Below, one piece after another: positions 17,097 through 26,288 of a DNA stretch of 64,000 bases; position 1 is the stretch's first letter; each line of letters starts with the position of its first letter. Below the pieces are notes generated by a model. It worked only from the letters and a program-made list of their open reading frames with translations, had not been told where the DNA came from and made no database searches. Position numbers and translations under genes: made by a program. The DNA comes from Lactococcus formosensis (GTDB lineage: Bacteria > Bacillota > Bacilli > Lactobacillales > Streptococcaceae): NCBI RefSeq assembly GCF_018403745.1, contig NZ_BOVP01000001.1, forward strand, positions 310,001 to 374,000. The letters run 5' to 3'.

Positions 17097-19598
17097 CTAA
17101 CGTTTTTGGTATTGCTTTTCTAACTGAGATTGTTCTGAATCAATTTCCGGTGAGAATAATTCTAGCCACGCTCCAGGGATTTCAATTGAAATACGATTAA
17201 TATTACCAAAAACATCTAAGTACACACATTGCCCTTGATTCATGTTACGAATCCATTGAAGATTAGTTTCATTGACTTCTAATTTCAAAGTACGTAAAAT
17301 TTGTTCTTCTTCTCCGTCCTCATAGAAACAAAAACGTTCACCTGCGCCCGTTGTATCTTTTGAATCTTTCACATCATTGACAGACTGCGAAATAAGAACT
17401 AACTTATTATTTTGAGAACGTCCGACACGCTTCATAGTTTTGATGATACGTTTACCTTCTTTAGAAGTTGTAATCACCCAAACTTCATCCATAAATTCGA
17501 CTGTTTCTTCTTTATCGTTCATTGAACCAAATCGTTTACAGAATGTCCCTAATGCCATCATCACTGCGACAGAGTTACGTTCTTCTTCTGAAAGTTCATC
17601 ATCTGAATCAGATTCAGGCAATTCTAAATCCGCAATTTCTAAGAGCGTACCATGTTCTTCAAAAGAAATTCCCTTGACATCACCATAAGAAAAGGCTAAA
17701 GACAAAATAGAGCCATCCACTGCTTCAAAAAGATACTCTCCTGCAGCTCTTACAACTTCATTTTTTGATTTTCTTAAAAGTTCAATAACGTGCATAAAGC
17801 CAACTGTTTCGCCTTTAATTTTACGCTTGACAACTTCCTTTGCTGCCTGAGAAATAGCTGTGGTTTCATCTTTTTTCCACGTTCCCTCACCCAAATACTT
17901 AAGCATGGTTTTAGCCACAGTCAAAGCATCTTCTGGGTTCAAAAAGACAATAGGGTCAAGAACACCTGTATTTTCTGGTTTCTGATAATCAAGTGTCACA
18001 TAATTGATACGCTCAACAACATCTGCCAACTCAGGATTTTTCTTACACCACACAGGGTCTTTCAATTTACTTTGCCATTGTTCTCTAACTTTATGTTTAG
18101 GGTCAATATAAAGTGATTTAATTTTAGAGTGAACGTTTTGTAAAAATTGGTTTTGTGCGAGAATTGTTTTACCTGACCCTGTCATACCTGTAATAGTAGT
18201 TAAGAGGTTATTAGTAATCTTCCCTGCAATCCCTTCTTTATTGGCAAGCATAGGGTTATAGAGAACAATATTTCTTGAAGCATGAATAGCTTGGTCTAAA
18301 TTTTCCCACTTGTGATAATTTGTATCTACTCGACCTAAAGGAAAACCTGAATCTGAACCGCTCTTTGTTGTAGTAAATGGCAAGTGTTGAGAAAAACCTG
18401 CAGAATCTGAAGAGTGATACCAAAAACGTGTCGTACGGTCTAATTTTGCGCCATAGAGTAACGATTGAAAAAGATAGGCTTGATCCATACGTGCACGTTC
18501 CAATTCAAATTTACCTTCAAATGCACCAATTGCAGTTTTTACACGACTTCTCAACTGTTCACGACTTGAAGCTGCGATAAATAAAAAAGCGCCATATTCA
18601 ATAATAGGCTCTTTTGCTTGAACTTTTTTTGCCATGTCGTTTAAACCTTTACGCCCAATAATAATACGGTCGTGCATAACATTTCCTGTATTTGCAGTTT
18701 CACGCATAATTGTTTTTGAACGGACTAAGCTTTGACTCATTTTAGATTTATATCCAAAAGTACTCTTCATATCAGGAAAATGACACTTCTTCTTAAGACC
18801 AATTGGAAAGTTGAAACTTTGAACAATCTCATCAATATGATTGTTGGTCAATATTCCTGTAGACTTTCCGATAGGTAAAATTGAAAGATAACTTGTACCA
18901 TAAGGACTTACAAACTGTAACTCCCCCATATTATTCGCATAAATCATAGTATCCGTAATATTGTTGATACTTCTTGATTCCAGTACATCTTTAAACAAAT
19001 GTGGGATATAAGGTAAAAATTGAAGTTTTTGGTAATAATACATTTGTTCATCAGACAAAGGCACAGGTTTTAACGCTGAAAGAGTTTGTCTGAGTTCCAT
19101 TTCTGCATGATACCAATTTTCTGACCAATCCTCCCCTACTTGAACATATCGCCCTAAAGCGTTCATCAAAGCTGTTGTTTGTTTTGTGATTGCATTTTTA
19201 ATAAGCTCTTTGAAAGACATATCTTTCATTTCTTTTGAGAGATAAACCCCTAGTAACCAAACATATTTATAAGGAATCTCCATCTCTTTTTTATAACGTT
19301 CCGTTACTTCTTTAAGATAAACTTCTCCTGATTTTTTATTTTCAGATATGAATGTTTCCGCAAGGTCTGACATTTTTTCTTCCAAAAGAAAATCACGTGA
19401 TACTAAAGAAAGTTCAAAATAGACATTAGGTAATAATTTTCTTACCGCTTTCTCTATCGTTTCTTTTGTTTCTCTTTTTTTCTTAAAATTGATTGGAGAA
19501 GAAGAAAAATAAGGGATTGTGTAAAAAGCCATCACTTCTCTTTCTTTGGTTAAGACTAAATTCTCCTTATAACGTTCTATTGGGTAACTAAGTTTCAT
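17097..19598 (-). CDS. VirB4/ConE-like conjugation ATPase
   Basis: This 833-residue ATPase powers the type IV secretion channel at the membrane. Walker A is GMTGSGKT near residue 470, and the Walker B region is ETVEFMDEVWVI near 720, followed by RSQNNKLVLISQS. The N-terminal half (MKLSYPIERYKENLVLTKE, FYTIPYFSSSPINF) matches the ConE/TcpF family (Tn916 Orf16). The ATG has GAAAGAGG upstream. It is flanked by TcpE and ConG homologues, as in Tn916. Confidence 0.93.
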   Translation of the reverse strand: MKLSYPIERYKENLVLTKEREVMAFYTIPYFSSSPINFKKKRETKETIEKAVRKLLPNVYFELSLVSRDFLLEEKMSDLAETFISENKKSGEVYLKEVTERYKKEMEIPYKYVWLLGVYLSKEMKDMSFKELIKNAITKQTTALMNALGRYVQVGEDWSENWYHAEMELRQTLSALKPVPLSDEQMYYYQKLQFLPYIPHLFKDVLESRSINNITDTMIYANNMGELQFVSPYGTSYLSILPIGKSTGILTNNHIDEIVQSFNFPIGLKKKCHFPDMKSTFGYKSKMSQSLVRSKTIMRETANTGNVMHDRIIIGRKGLNDMAKKVQAKEPIIEYGAFLFIAASSREQLRSRVKTAIGAFEGKFELERARMDQAYLFQSLLYGAKLDRTTRFWYHSSDSAGFSQHLPFTTTKSGSDSGFPLGRVDTNYHKWENLDQAIHASRNIVLYNPMLANKEGIAGKITNNLLTTITGMTGSGKTILAQNQFLQNVHSKIKSLYIDPKHKVREQWQSKLKDPVWCKKNPELADVVERINYVTLDYQKPENTGVLDPIVFLNPEDALTVAKTMLKYLGEGTWKKDETTAISQAAKEVVKRKIKGETVGFMHVIELLRKSKNEVVRAAGEYLFEAVDGSILSLAFSYGDVKGISFEEHGTLLEIADLELPESDSDDELSEEERNSVAVMMALGTFCKRFGSMNDKEETVEFMDEVWVITTSKEGKRIIKTMKRVGRSQNNKLVLISQSVNDVKDSKDTTGAGERFCFYEDGEEEQILRTLKLEVNETNLQWIRNMNQGQCVYLDVFGNINRISIEIPGAWLELFSPEIDSEQSQLEKQYQKR

Positions 19599-19618
19599 AT
19601 TCCTCTTTCTAGCTTTCT

Positions 19619-20038
19619 CTAAAGCATTACTTTTTCAAATACAATTTTTTCTTGCACTTCTTCCCTCCGTTCTTCACCATAAATACAACGTTTATCAAAA
19701 CCGAAATTTTTTATAAAGCGAAATGTACCATAAATAAAATAGTGCATCTTTTTACCATCGGGCTCTTTTTCAACATAAGCTTTTCCTATAAACCAAGGAG
19801 CTATCGTACAGAGCGAAACTGGCACAAAAGGCACATATCTTAAGACAGGCAGCAGCGGATGAATGAGAAGAAAAATTGCGACTGCACTTAAACTCATGAC
19901 ACCTAAAAATGGAACAGATAAGGGCGTTTGAAAAGTCCAGTAAACTTTCCCACGTAACCTTATTTCTTGTATCCAATAAGGTGTTTCTAAGCCAATCGCA
20001 TAATCATAATGTAATTTCTCTTGTTTTTCCATAGACAA
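19619..20038 (-). CDS. TcpE-family conjugal transfer protein
   Basis: This 139-residue protein has the TcpE layout: a cytoplasmic N-terminus with YWIQEIRLRGKVYWTFQTP, two adjacent membrane helices (about 40-85), and a conserved C-terminal segment YGTFRFIKNFGFDK. It is the homologue of Tn916 Orf17 and ICEBs1 ConD. Its TTG or internal ATG start directly follows the previous stop, indicating translational coupling. Confidence 0.82.
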   Translation of the reverse strand: MSMEKQEKLHYDYAIGLETPYWIQEIRLRGKVYWTFQTPLSVPFLGVMSLSAVAIFLLIHPLLPVLRYVPFVPVSLCTIAPWFIGKAYVEKEPDGKKMHYFIYGTFRFIKNFGFDKRCIYGEERREEVQEKIVFEKVML

Positions 20039-20260
20039 TCACGCTATATGAATTCCAAATACTTTTAGAATAGCAGTAATAAATTGCCACATCATAGCAA
20101 AAATATCTTTACCTGAGAATAGCGCCCACATAATACCACCAATTCCAAGAACAGATAGTATCTCGACCCAAGCTCCATTTTTCCAATGCTTAAAAATCAT
20201 TACCCCTGCAACAATAGCGAGTAACACTATAAAACCACGTTTAATATCTTCAATACTCAT
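20039..20260 (-). CDS. TcpD-like small membrane protein
   Basis: This 73-residue protein has two hydrophobic segments (about 8-24 and 33-70), separated by KHWKNGAW. Size, topology and position directly before the TcpE gene fit the TcpD/ConC class of small mating-channel membrane proteins. Confidence 0.72.
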   Translation of the reverse strand: MSIEDIKRGFIVLLAIVAGVMIFKHWKNGAWVEILSVLGIGGIMWALFSGKDIFAMMWQFITAILKVFGIHIA

Positions 20261-20276
20261 ATTTTAATCACACTTT

Positions 20277-20897
20277 CTATTTTTTATTTTTAGACGGCTG
20301 TACTTTACCTTTAGGCGCTGAAGTCTTTTTATCTGTACTCTTTGAGGATGATTCTGACTTTTTCTGACCATCTTCTAATGTTTTTACACGACCTGTCAAT
20401 TTTTCGCTCTGATCCATGAGAACTTTTTGATTCTCACTCAAAGTTTGAGTCGTTTCATTCACTTTTTTTGTTAATTCTGTGACTTGAATATTTGCATTAT
20501 AAGCCGAATAGCCTAATCCAATAAACAAAGTAATAACAAGTAGAGCAACAAGCCGATAAATGCGTAACGCTGTTCCTTCCTTTACTGTTTTAGTTTTAGG
20601 AATTTTAGGCTCTTTTGGCTGCTTTTCATATTTCTTCAAATTAGAAAGACCTGATTTGAAAAAACCTTTTTTTTGCGATACTTCATTTTTAGTGACCTGA
20701 GGTGCTGTGATTTTTGAAACAGCTTCAACAGGTTCTAAAACTCCTCCTGCTTCATCAAAAGCTTGAAGTAATTTAGCCTTATCATCAGAAGTCAGTTCTG
20801 AAGCTATACTTTTCGCTTCAATACCTTGTTTTTGAGCAAAGAAAAGAAGCGATTCTCTATCCACACCTAACTCCCTTGCCAATTCATAAATTATCAA
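20277..20897 (-). CDS. Membrane protein with an IF2_N-like N-terminal domain
   Basis: This 206-residue protein begins IYELARELGVDRESLLFFAQ, then GIEAKS, which resembles the IF2_N helical domain of translation initiation factor IF-2. A basic linker, one membrane helix (about 113-132; LVALLVITLFIGLGYSAY), a coiled coil (NIQVTELTKKVNETTQTLSE) and a Lys/Ser-rich tail follow. A TTG start with GGAGG six bases upstream is used. It is the first gene of the conserved transfer block. It is not an initiation factor: the G domain is absent. A role in the mating channel is inferred from position. Confidence 0.72.
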   Translation of the reverse strand: MIIYELARELGVDRESLLFFAQKQGIEAKSIASELTSDDKAKLLQAFDEAGGVLEPVEAVSKITAPQVTKNEVSQKKGFFKSGLSNLKKYEKQPKEPKIPKTKTVKEGTALRIYRLVALLVITLFIGLGYSAYNANIQVTELTKKVNETTQTLSENQKVLMDQSEKLTGRVKTLEDGQKKSESSSKSTDKKTSAPKGKVQPSKNKK

Positions 20898-20961
20898 GTT
20901 TTACCTCCATATTTTTCCACCATCCCACCACTTCACCGCTTTTCACGGTCAATATTTATTA

Positions 20962-23900
20962 TTATTTTTTATCTTTGTTAAAAAAAGCTTTAATCTTGTC
21001 ACGACGAGCAGCAGTTAATGCTACAAGGATTGCACCAATACCTACCAAGCTCCAAACAGCTTTTTCTTCACCTGTAGAAGGGAGAATACTCTTTGGAGTG
21101 TCCGGTGTTTTTGGTGTAGGAGTTGGTGTTTTTGGCTTAACGGTAAACGTTTCACTTTCATCATTCTTATCGTGATGATGGATGATAGGACGGTTTTTCT
21201 CCGTTTCCTTGCCTACCCAAGCATCCTCATACAAGGTAATCTTATGCCCTGCATATTTCTTTGTATCAATCTTGACAGGCACATCAACCGTACCTGATGA
21301 ACCCTTAGCGGTAAAGGTTAACTCACCATCCACATCAATAACTTTTTTCAAGTTATGGTCATAGGCTTGCTTGATTTTTACCGTGTACTCTGTACCTTCG
21401 ACCAAATCCTTATAATAGAATTTGTCCGTGATAGAATTTTTACCGACTTCAAGTTCCTTCGTTTGTACTTCGGTGTGACCGTCCGCATCCGCAACTTTTA
21501 CCGTTTGAGAAGGATTTTCCTTGAAGTTATTTTCTTCTACAACCGTGTTCCCTTCTTTGTCACTCACAAGCTCCGTCACAGTATATTCCTTGTTTTCATC
21601 TTGGGAATTGTCAATAAGTGGAAAGTCCAGTTGTACTTCCGCATTCCCTTCTTTGTCCGTGGTAAATTTCTTCGTTGCAGTCACAGGTTTACCATCTTTA
21701 CCCATGACAGGTTTTCCAGTGCCTTTATAAACCACCGTACCTGTAAGCGTGTATTCAGTGTTAGGCAGAAGGTCTGAAATTTTCGCCAAGTCTGTGACTT
21801 GTGCATGACCAACACCTAATGTCTTATCACCATCTGCTTTGTCTGTCGCAGTTGTTGTGATTTTAGGTTGAGCTTGCATTTTATCTGTAAAGATACCGAG
21901 ATTAACTTTAAACATCAAGTTGTTATCAACTAAGCTCGAAGCATCAACCTTGATTTTATCAATCACTTGCCCTGTGACCGTATCTGTAAAGGTTGCAGTA
22001 TAAGATAAAGGATTGCCTTTATCGTCCACTTCATCTTCAATCGAAACATCCACATCATTAATTGGTTTTAAGCCGTTTGGTGTTTTTGTTTCTGATAGAG
22101 TATAGTCACCGATAGCAATACCATCTTTAGAAGAGTTTCCTGCTTCTTCATTGGATTTTCCATCAAAGACTGTTAAACCATTGACAGTAAAGCCGTTTGA
22201 GTCTACCCCTGTACCAGAGATGGCTTTAATCGGATTACCCTTTGTACCTTCTTTAGGTGTGAGTGTAAACTCTGCACCATTCAGACCTGTAAGAGAGCCA
22301 TTAACTTCTTGCGATTTGTTAAACATGAAGCTAAAGACATTAACCTTGTTTGAAGCCTTGTCTTTATCCGCAAAGTCATTTGTCGCAACATCTACTTCAC
22401 TCTTATCATTAAAGACTACTGGAATTTTCTTAGAAGATTGAGAATAACCTGATGAAGTGCGTAGCTCTTGCCAGTAGAAAGCTTTGCCATTCTCTTTCAA
22501 CGGTAAGTTTTGAACACCAACTTTGTTAGAGTCGTCAATGGTCAACTCTACCTTCTTATCATCTGCTTTTGTACCAAATGTAGGTATAATTGGAAGATTT
22601 TCAGTTGAACCTGCTGTTTTGTCTGTCAGTCCCTCAGACCATTCAACAGCTTTACCATCCGCATGGAAAAGACCGTAAGTAACACCTTTAAGTGTAGCTT
22701 CACCTTGTGTTTCGGAAGAGTCGGTGTCAGCATCCACCTTTGTTAAAGTTGTTGATCCTGTAGGAATATCTTGTGTAGCTACATCATCTTGATAGTTCTT
22801 TGTTGTACCATCAAACTTAGAGTTTTCATCAAAAGTCACAGGAATTTTAACCGCATTTAAAGCAAAGCCTGCAGGAGCTTTTGTTTCCATGAAGTAATAT
22901 GATTTGGTGAAATCAAGGTTCTTGACACCAAGTTTCGCATCTTCACCCATTTTCAATACCACATTTGTATTGTTAGCTTTCGTACCTGCGGTAGAAGTAA
23001 TCGGATATCCTGCGTGTCCATCCGTCCATTTCACAGGTTTGCCATCAGAAGTATAGAGTGTAAATTCTGCGCCTGCCATTTTCTTATTGGCAAAAGCATT
23101 GTTTGTGGAAGTTTTTTGAAGTGTCACTTCGCCTAAGCCAATAACTTTTATTTTCAACTCCCCATCTAAACGAGCTGGGTCTGTTGTAGCGAATAACGTT
23201 TGTCCAACTTTTCCATCAGGATTAATTGTGCCGTAAATATAATGTGGAACAAAATTTTCATTAATGTTGTTATAAACTTTAACATTACCACCATTTCCAA
23301 TAGCTGATGGAGTGGCAGAAACTACTAAGGAATTTCCTTCACGTTTAGCACTCAGCCCTTTTGAAGGAACAAGCTTATCAAATGGAGTACCGTATCCACC
23401 TGCACCGCCTGCAAGCACTCCTGTTTTATCTGTGGCAGTTGCACTTGAACCTGCAATAACGGTCAAAGGATTAGGGTTAAAATCCGGATTTTTAGAACTT
23501 TCGACTGCTTGTTTCAAAATTGTAGTCGCATATTTGACAACCTCAGATATATCCGCACCAGTAGACTCTAAACCTGTAATTTTATTCCCACCTACAACAT
23601 TATTCAGTTTTGAAGTGTCAACCTCTGAAACTTTAGGAAGAAGTCCTGAAACTTCATTTTGTCCTGCTTCAACCAACCATAAAGCAAACTGTGTCGCAAG
23701 GTTAATGTTTTTGTCTGCTTCCGCATTATTCACTTCACCAATGTAAGTAATATTATTTACAAGATTACGTTGATACTCTGTCATGTTGTTCCACAATTGA
23801 TAAACTGCTTCACTTTGCCCTGCCTTTGTCGCATAAGCACCATTAAAGACATCTACAAATGGTTCTAAACAGAATGTTGTCGCACCGTTAACTTCCATAA

Positions 23901-24183
23901 AGTTTGCGGAAGCGTCATGCCCATTCGACCACTTGACCGTCCCTGTACCTGAAAACTTATAATTTACACTCCCTTTATCAGGAAGAGTAAGCGAACGTGA
24001 AGGATTTGAAAAAGGTTTAATGTTAATGACATCTGCTTGTGCAAGACCTGCGACTGTCCCACCTACGGTAAGTAATAACATAGCTGTTGTCACAAAATGT
24101 TTTCCCGATTTACGTAATCGAAAACGGGTTTGTTTTTCTTCTGTGAGTGCTTTTTGTAATTTTTTCTTTCTAAATTTAGACAT
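20962..24183 (-). CDS. LPXTG surface adhesin with thioester (TQXA), SpaA-like and VaFE repeats
   Basis: This sortase-anchored protein has 1073 residues from the ATG at 24183 (GGAGAAAATTT site). It has a long signal peptide (KSGKHFVTTAMLLLTVGG...AQA), then a thioester domain with the Cys in TTFCLEP and the Gln in TQFALWLVEAGQ, as in the TQXA/Cys-Gln thioester family. Several SpaA/Cna-B-like domains follow (VTLQKTSTN, TTLTKVDAD, GLNGAEFTLTPKEG), then VaFE-type repeats (YTLTGTVVYKG, YKDLVEGTEYTVK). It ends with LPSTGEE, a hydrophobic helix and a basic tail. As ICE cargo it probably aids cell contact for mating or host adhesion. Confidence 0.9.
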   Translation of the reverse strand: MSKFRKKKLQKALTEEKQTRFRLRKSGKHFVTTAMLLLTVGGTVAGLAQADVINIKPFSNPSRSLTLPDKGSVNYKFSGTGTVKWSNGHDASANFMEVNGATTFCLEPFVDVFNGAYATKAGQSEAVYQLWNNMTEYQRNLVNNITYIGEVNNAEADKNINLATQFALWLVEAGQNEVSGLLPKVSEVDTSKLNNVVGGNKITGLESTGADISEVVKYATTILKQAVESSKNPDFNPNPLTVIAGSSATATDKTGVLAGGAGGYGTPFDKLVPSKGLSAKREGNSLVVSATPSAIGNGGNVKVYNNINENFVPHYIYGTINPDGKVGQTLFATTDPARLDGELKIKVIGLGEVTLQKTSTNNAFANKKMAGAEFTLYTSDGKPVKWTDGHAGYPITSTAGTKANNTNVVLKMGEDAKLGVKNLDFTKSYYFMETKAPAGFALNAVKIPVTFDENSKFDGTTKNYQDDVATQDIPTGSTTLTKVDADTDSSETQGEATLKGVTYGLFHADGKAVEWSEGLTDKTAGSTENLPIIPTFGTKADDKKVELTIDDSNKVGVQNLPLKENGKAFYWQELRTSSGYSQSSKKIPVVFNDKSEVDVATNDFADKDKASNKVNVFSFMFNKSQEVNGSLTGLNGAEFTLTPKEGTKGNPIKAISGTGVDSNGFTVNGLTVFDGKSNEEAGNSSKDGIAIGDYTLSETKTPNGLKPINDVDVSIEDEVDDKGNPLSYTATFTDTVTGQVIDKIKVDASSLVDNNLMFKVNLGIFTDKMQAQPKITTTATDKADGDKTLGVGHAQVTDLAKISDLLPNTEYTLTGTVVYKGTGKPVMGKDGKPVTATKKFTTDKEGNAEVQLDFPLIDNSQDENKEYTVTELVSDKEGNTVVEENNFKENPSQTVKVADADGHTEVQTKELEVGKNSITDKFYYKDLVEGTEYTVKIKQAYDHNLKKVIDVDGELTFTAKGSSGTVDVPVKIDTKKYAGHKITLYEDAWVGKETEKNRPIIHHHDKNDESETFTVKPKTPTPTPKTPDTPKSILPSTGEEKAVWSLVGIGAILVALTAARRDKIKAFFNKDKK

Positions 24184-24204
24184 AAATTTTCTCCTATGTA
24201 TCTT

Positions 24205-24250
24205 TTTATTTTGCGCAAAATAAAAAAGCCTAGTTGTGGCTCTAGGCTTC
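24205..24250 (-). promoter_or_regulatory. Terminator-like hairpin in the adhesin leader (possible attenuator)
   Basis: On the minus strand AAGCCTAG / CTAGGCTT forms an 8-bp stem followed by TTTTATTTT, a good intrinsic terminator, 45 bases before the adhesin start. The T run also forms half of a palindrome, CTTTTTATTTTGCGC and its complement (24205-24230). Upstream of it another terminator (24319-24353) already ends the previous gene, so this second hairpin may attenuate the adhesin message. Confidence 0.5.
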
Positions 24251-24318
24251 ATGTTTCAAATTATTTTTATCCTCTTCTTCCTACAAACCTTTTTATGCCT
24301 TGATTGAGGGCGAAATAG

Positions 24319-24353
24319 AAAAACGGCAGTTTCGCAAGAAACCACCGTTCTTT
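24319..24353 (-). terminator. Terminator after the coiled-coil surface protein gene
   Basis: On the minus strand AACGGTGGTTTC / GAAACTGCCGTT pairs around a short TTGC loop, followed by TTTTCTATTT. The plus strand also ends in CTTTTTT, so it may act in both directions. Confidence 0.75.
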
Positions 24354-24359
24354 TTTATA

Positions 24360-25352
24360 TTAATAAGCACCTGATGACCATGCGTCCTCTGGATTAGGTT
24401 GAGCATTTGCCCAAGCTGCTGCTGCACTTGCTGCTGCTTCAAGTGAAGGAAAACCACCTTGTGACCAAACTGTTTGTCCTGCTCGATTTTTTACCCAACC
24501 AGTAAATGTCTCTGCAGGTGGTGTAACGTTTCCGCCACCATTATTTCCTGAGTTCCCATTTCCACCACCTGTTGGTGGTGTTACAGCATTACCGCCACCA
24601 GTACTTGGAGGATTAGGATTTGAGGTGTTTCCACCACCTGCAGGAGCTTGTGGCGTTTGAGGGGTAGGTTGATAAGCATTAACATTATCATTTGCAGCTA
24701 CACCATCATTTACAGGTGCTGGATCAGTCACAACTGAATTTTCAGCTTGTGGTTGATTCACTTCTGAAGCATTACTTTTGGCTGTTTGATTTGAATTGTC
24801 TACAGCTTTTGCAGTTTGAGCTGATTTTTTAACTTCTTCTGCTTTTTTGGCTTTATCTGCCTGTGCTTTTGAAGCTGCAATATCTTTTGTTAATTTTGCT
24901 TTTAAAGTTTTGCTATAATCAGAAGTCAATTTTGATACAGCAGTTTGTGCTTTTTTCAATTTATCTGCGTTTGTAGCATTTTTTTGATAATCCGCAACTG
25001 CTTTTTTAGCTTCCGTTTCAAGTTTTACACGATTTTTAATACCGTCTAATTCTTTCGTCAGTTGTTGAGCTGCTTTATCATCTTTTACAAGAGAAATAGC
25101 TTTTTTCGCAAGTTCTAAATTATTAGCACTAGGGCTTTTTTGTGCTTCAGCAAGACTTGCTTTAGCTTTTATCAATAATTCTTTATCTGCTTGTTTTGCA
25201 TTTTCAATCGCTTGTTTTTTCTCTTTCTCCTGTTGGACTTGTTTAGCCTTTTCAGCTTTAACATTATGAGAATATGTAGCGCCTGCAGCACCACCAAGCA
25301 AAAGAATTGCCAAGCTAACACCTACAATAGTTTGTTTTTTGTTTAATTGCAT
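24360..25352 (-). CDS. Secreted or membrane-anchored coiled-coil protein
   Basis: This 330-residue protein has an N-terminal membrane segment (VGVSLAILLLGGAAGATY, about 10-28). A Lys/Ala/Glu-rich coiled coil follows (about 30-185), then a low-complexity Asn/Pro/Gly-rich stretch with repeated PPTGGGN-like motifs (about 215-280). It ends in a compact C-terminal region (TFTGWVKNRAGQTVWSQGGF). No sorting signal is present. I do not recognise a family. Its place between the adhesin and the relaxase region suggests a surface role in mating, which is inference. Confidence 0.6.
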   Translation of the reverse strand: MQLNKKQTIVGVSLAILLLGGAAGATYSHNVKAEKAKQVQQEKEKKQAIENAKQADKELLIKAKASLAEAQKSPSANNLELAKKAISLVKDDKAAQQLTKELDGIKNRVKLETEAKKAVADYQKNATNADKLKKAQTAVSKLTSDYSKTLKAKLTKDIAASKAQADKAKKAEEVKKSAQTAKAVDNSNQTAKSNASEVNQPQAENSVVTDPAPVNDGVAANDNVNAYQPTPQTPQAPAGGGNTSNPNPPSTGGGNAVTPPTGGGNGNSGNNGGGNVTPPAETFTGWVKNRAGQTVWSQGGFPSLEAAASAAAAWANAQPNPEDAWSSGAY

Positions 25353-25439
25353 CAGAGTTTCTCCATTTTCATTTTTTATTGAAAATAAACGGTGTTTTTG
25401 CCCAAATCCACACCTTCGAGAAGCTATTATTGCTCGGCT

Positions 25440-25500
25440 TTATTTATATAACTATTATACCATTTTTCCCTTGTAAATACAGGGTTTAACGGTACTTTTT
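25440..25500 (-). promoter_or_regulatory. Likely promoter of the conjugation operon
   Basis: The minus strand carries an extended -10 box TGGTATAAT (about 25455-25463), with the imperfect palindrome CCCTGTATTTACAAGGG overlapping the -35 position. It lies about 100 bases upstream of the coiled-coil protein gene, which heads the run down to ardA. A GC-rich hairpin (CCGAGCAATAATAGCTTCTCG-like) lies between the promoter and the gene. Confidence 0.5.
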
Positions 25501-25566
25501 TTAATATAATTTCAAATGTGTGAAAGCAAAATCCCACCCATTTTTTATACTATTTTCGCTGTTTTT

Positions 25567-25878
25567 TTATTTTGCGCTACGGCGAGCTTGCGCTTGTACA
25601 TCTTCAAGTTTTGCTTTCAATTCATTGAAAGATTTTTTTGAAAAATTGTAAGATGATGAAGCTTTAACCAAGTTTTTAATAACATCATTTGTGCGATTTG
25701 CAATAATTTCAATTGTATCATCCAAAATTATTGTGTCATTTTCAACTGTTCGTAAAACTTTACCTTTTCCTTTAAGCTTTTGAGCTGCTTCTTGAAAAGC
25801 GTTTCCTGCAGCAAAGAGTGCTTCAATGTCGTTTACTTCTGCTTGAAGTGATTTAATTTCTTGTGATAGTGTTGGCAT
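25567..25878 (-). CDS. Hypothetical alpha-helical ICE protein
   Basis: This 103-residue protein has a helical N-terminus (SLQAEVNDIEALFAAGNAF), a short beta-like segment (VLRTVENDTIILDDTIEI) and a helical Lys/Ala-rich C-terminus (FNELKAKLEDVQAQARRSAK). I recognise no family. The ATG has GGAAAA upstream. It lies upstream of the transfer operon promoter. Confidence 0.6.
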   Translation of the reverse strand: MPTLSQEIKSLQAEVNDIEALFAAGNAFQEAAQKLKGKGKVLRTVENDTIILDDTIEIIANRTNDVIKNLVKASSSYNFSKKSFNELKAKLEDVQAQARRSAK

Positions 25879-25956
25879 ATTGTTTTCCTATTCTTTCTAT
25901 TTTTTCCCTCCTCTGATTTTGCCTTCACACATCTGAAATTATTCAATAAAAAATGT

Positions 25957-26139
25957 TTATCCAAAAATTTCAGCAATCCAACGTTCTGAAAAAACTTCTA
26001 TAATACGGCTTGTACCGTCTGCATTATAACCTAGGCGTTTATCCAAACTAGAAAATATTAAACGATATTCTCGATCAGTCAATTCTTCTCCGACTTGAAT
26101 TTTTTCCATTAATTCCGTACATTCTTTCTCTGATAAAAT
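25957..26139 (-). CDS. Small unannotated ICE ORF, apparent ATT start
   Basis: An open frame of 60 codons (ILSEKECTELMEKIQV ... SERWIAEIFG) follows a perfect GGAGG with ten bases of spacing to an ATT; no ATG, GTG or TTG in frame lies between the upstream TAG and that ATT. The first in-frame ATG is at 26109 and has no ribosome site. The protein is acidic and helical (LTDREYRLIFSSLDKRLGY). Either ATT is the real start, or the gene lost its start codon. Confidence 0.5.
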   Translation of the reverse strand: MLSEKECTELMEKIQVGEELTDREYRLIFSSLDKRLGYNADGTSRIIEVFSERWIAEIFG

Positions 26140-26288
26140 AACACTTTGACCTCCGTTCTAAATAAAAAATAGAATTCATATTCTCTTGCTTTTAATGTTA
26201 TTTTTTGTTTTTAAAAGCTGAACACATTATTTAACAGCTTTTTTATATAAAAAAAGAGCACTTGTATGCTCTTTCTATAAAACGATAC

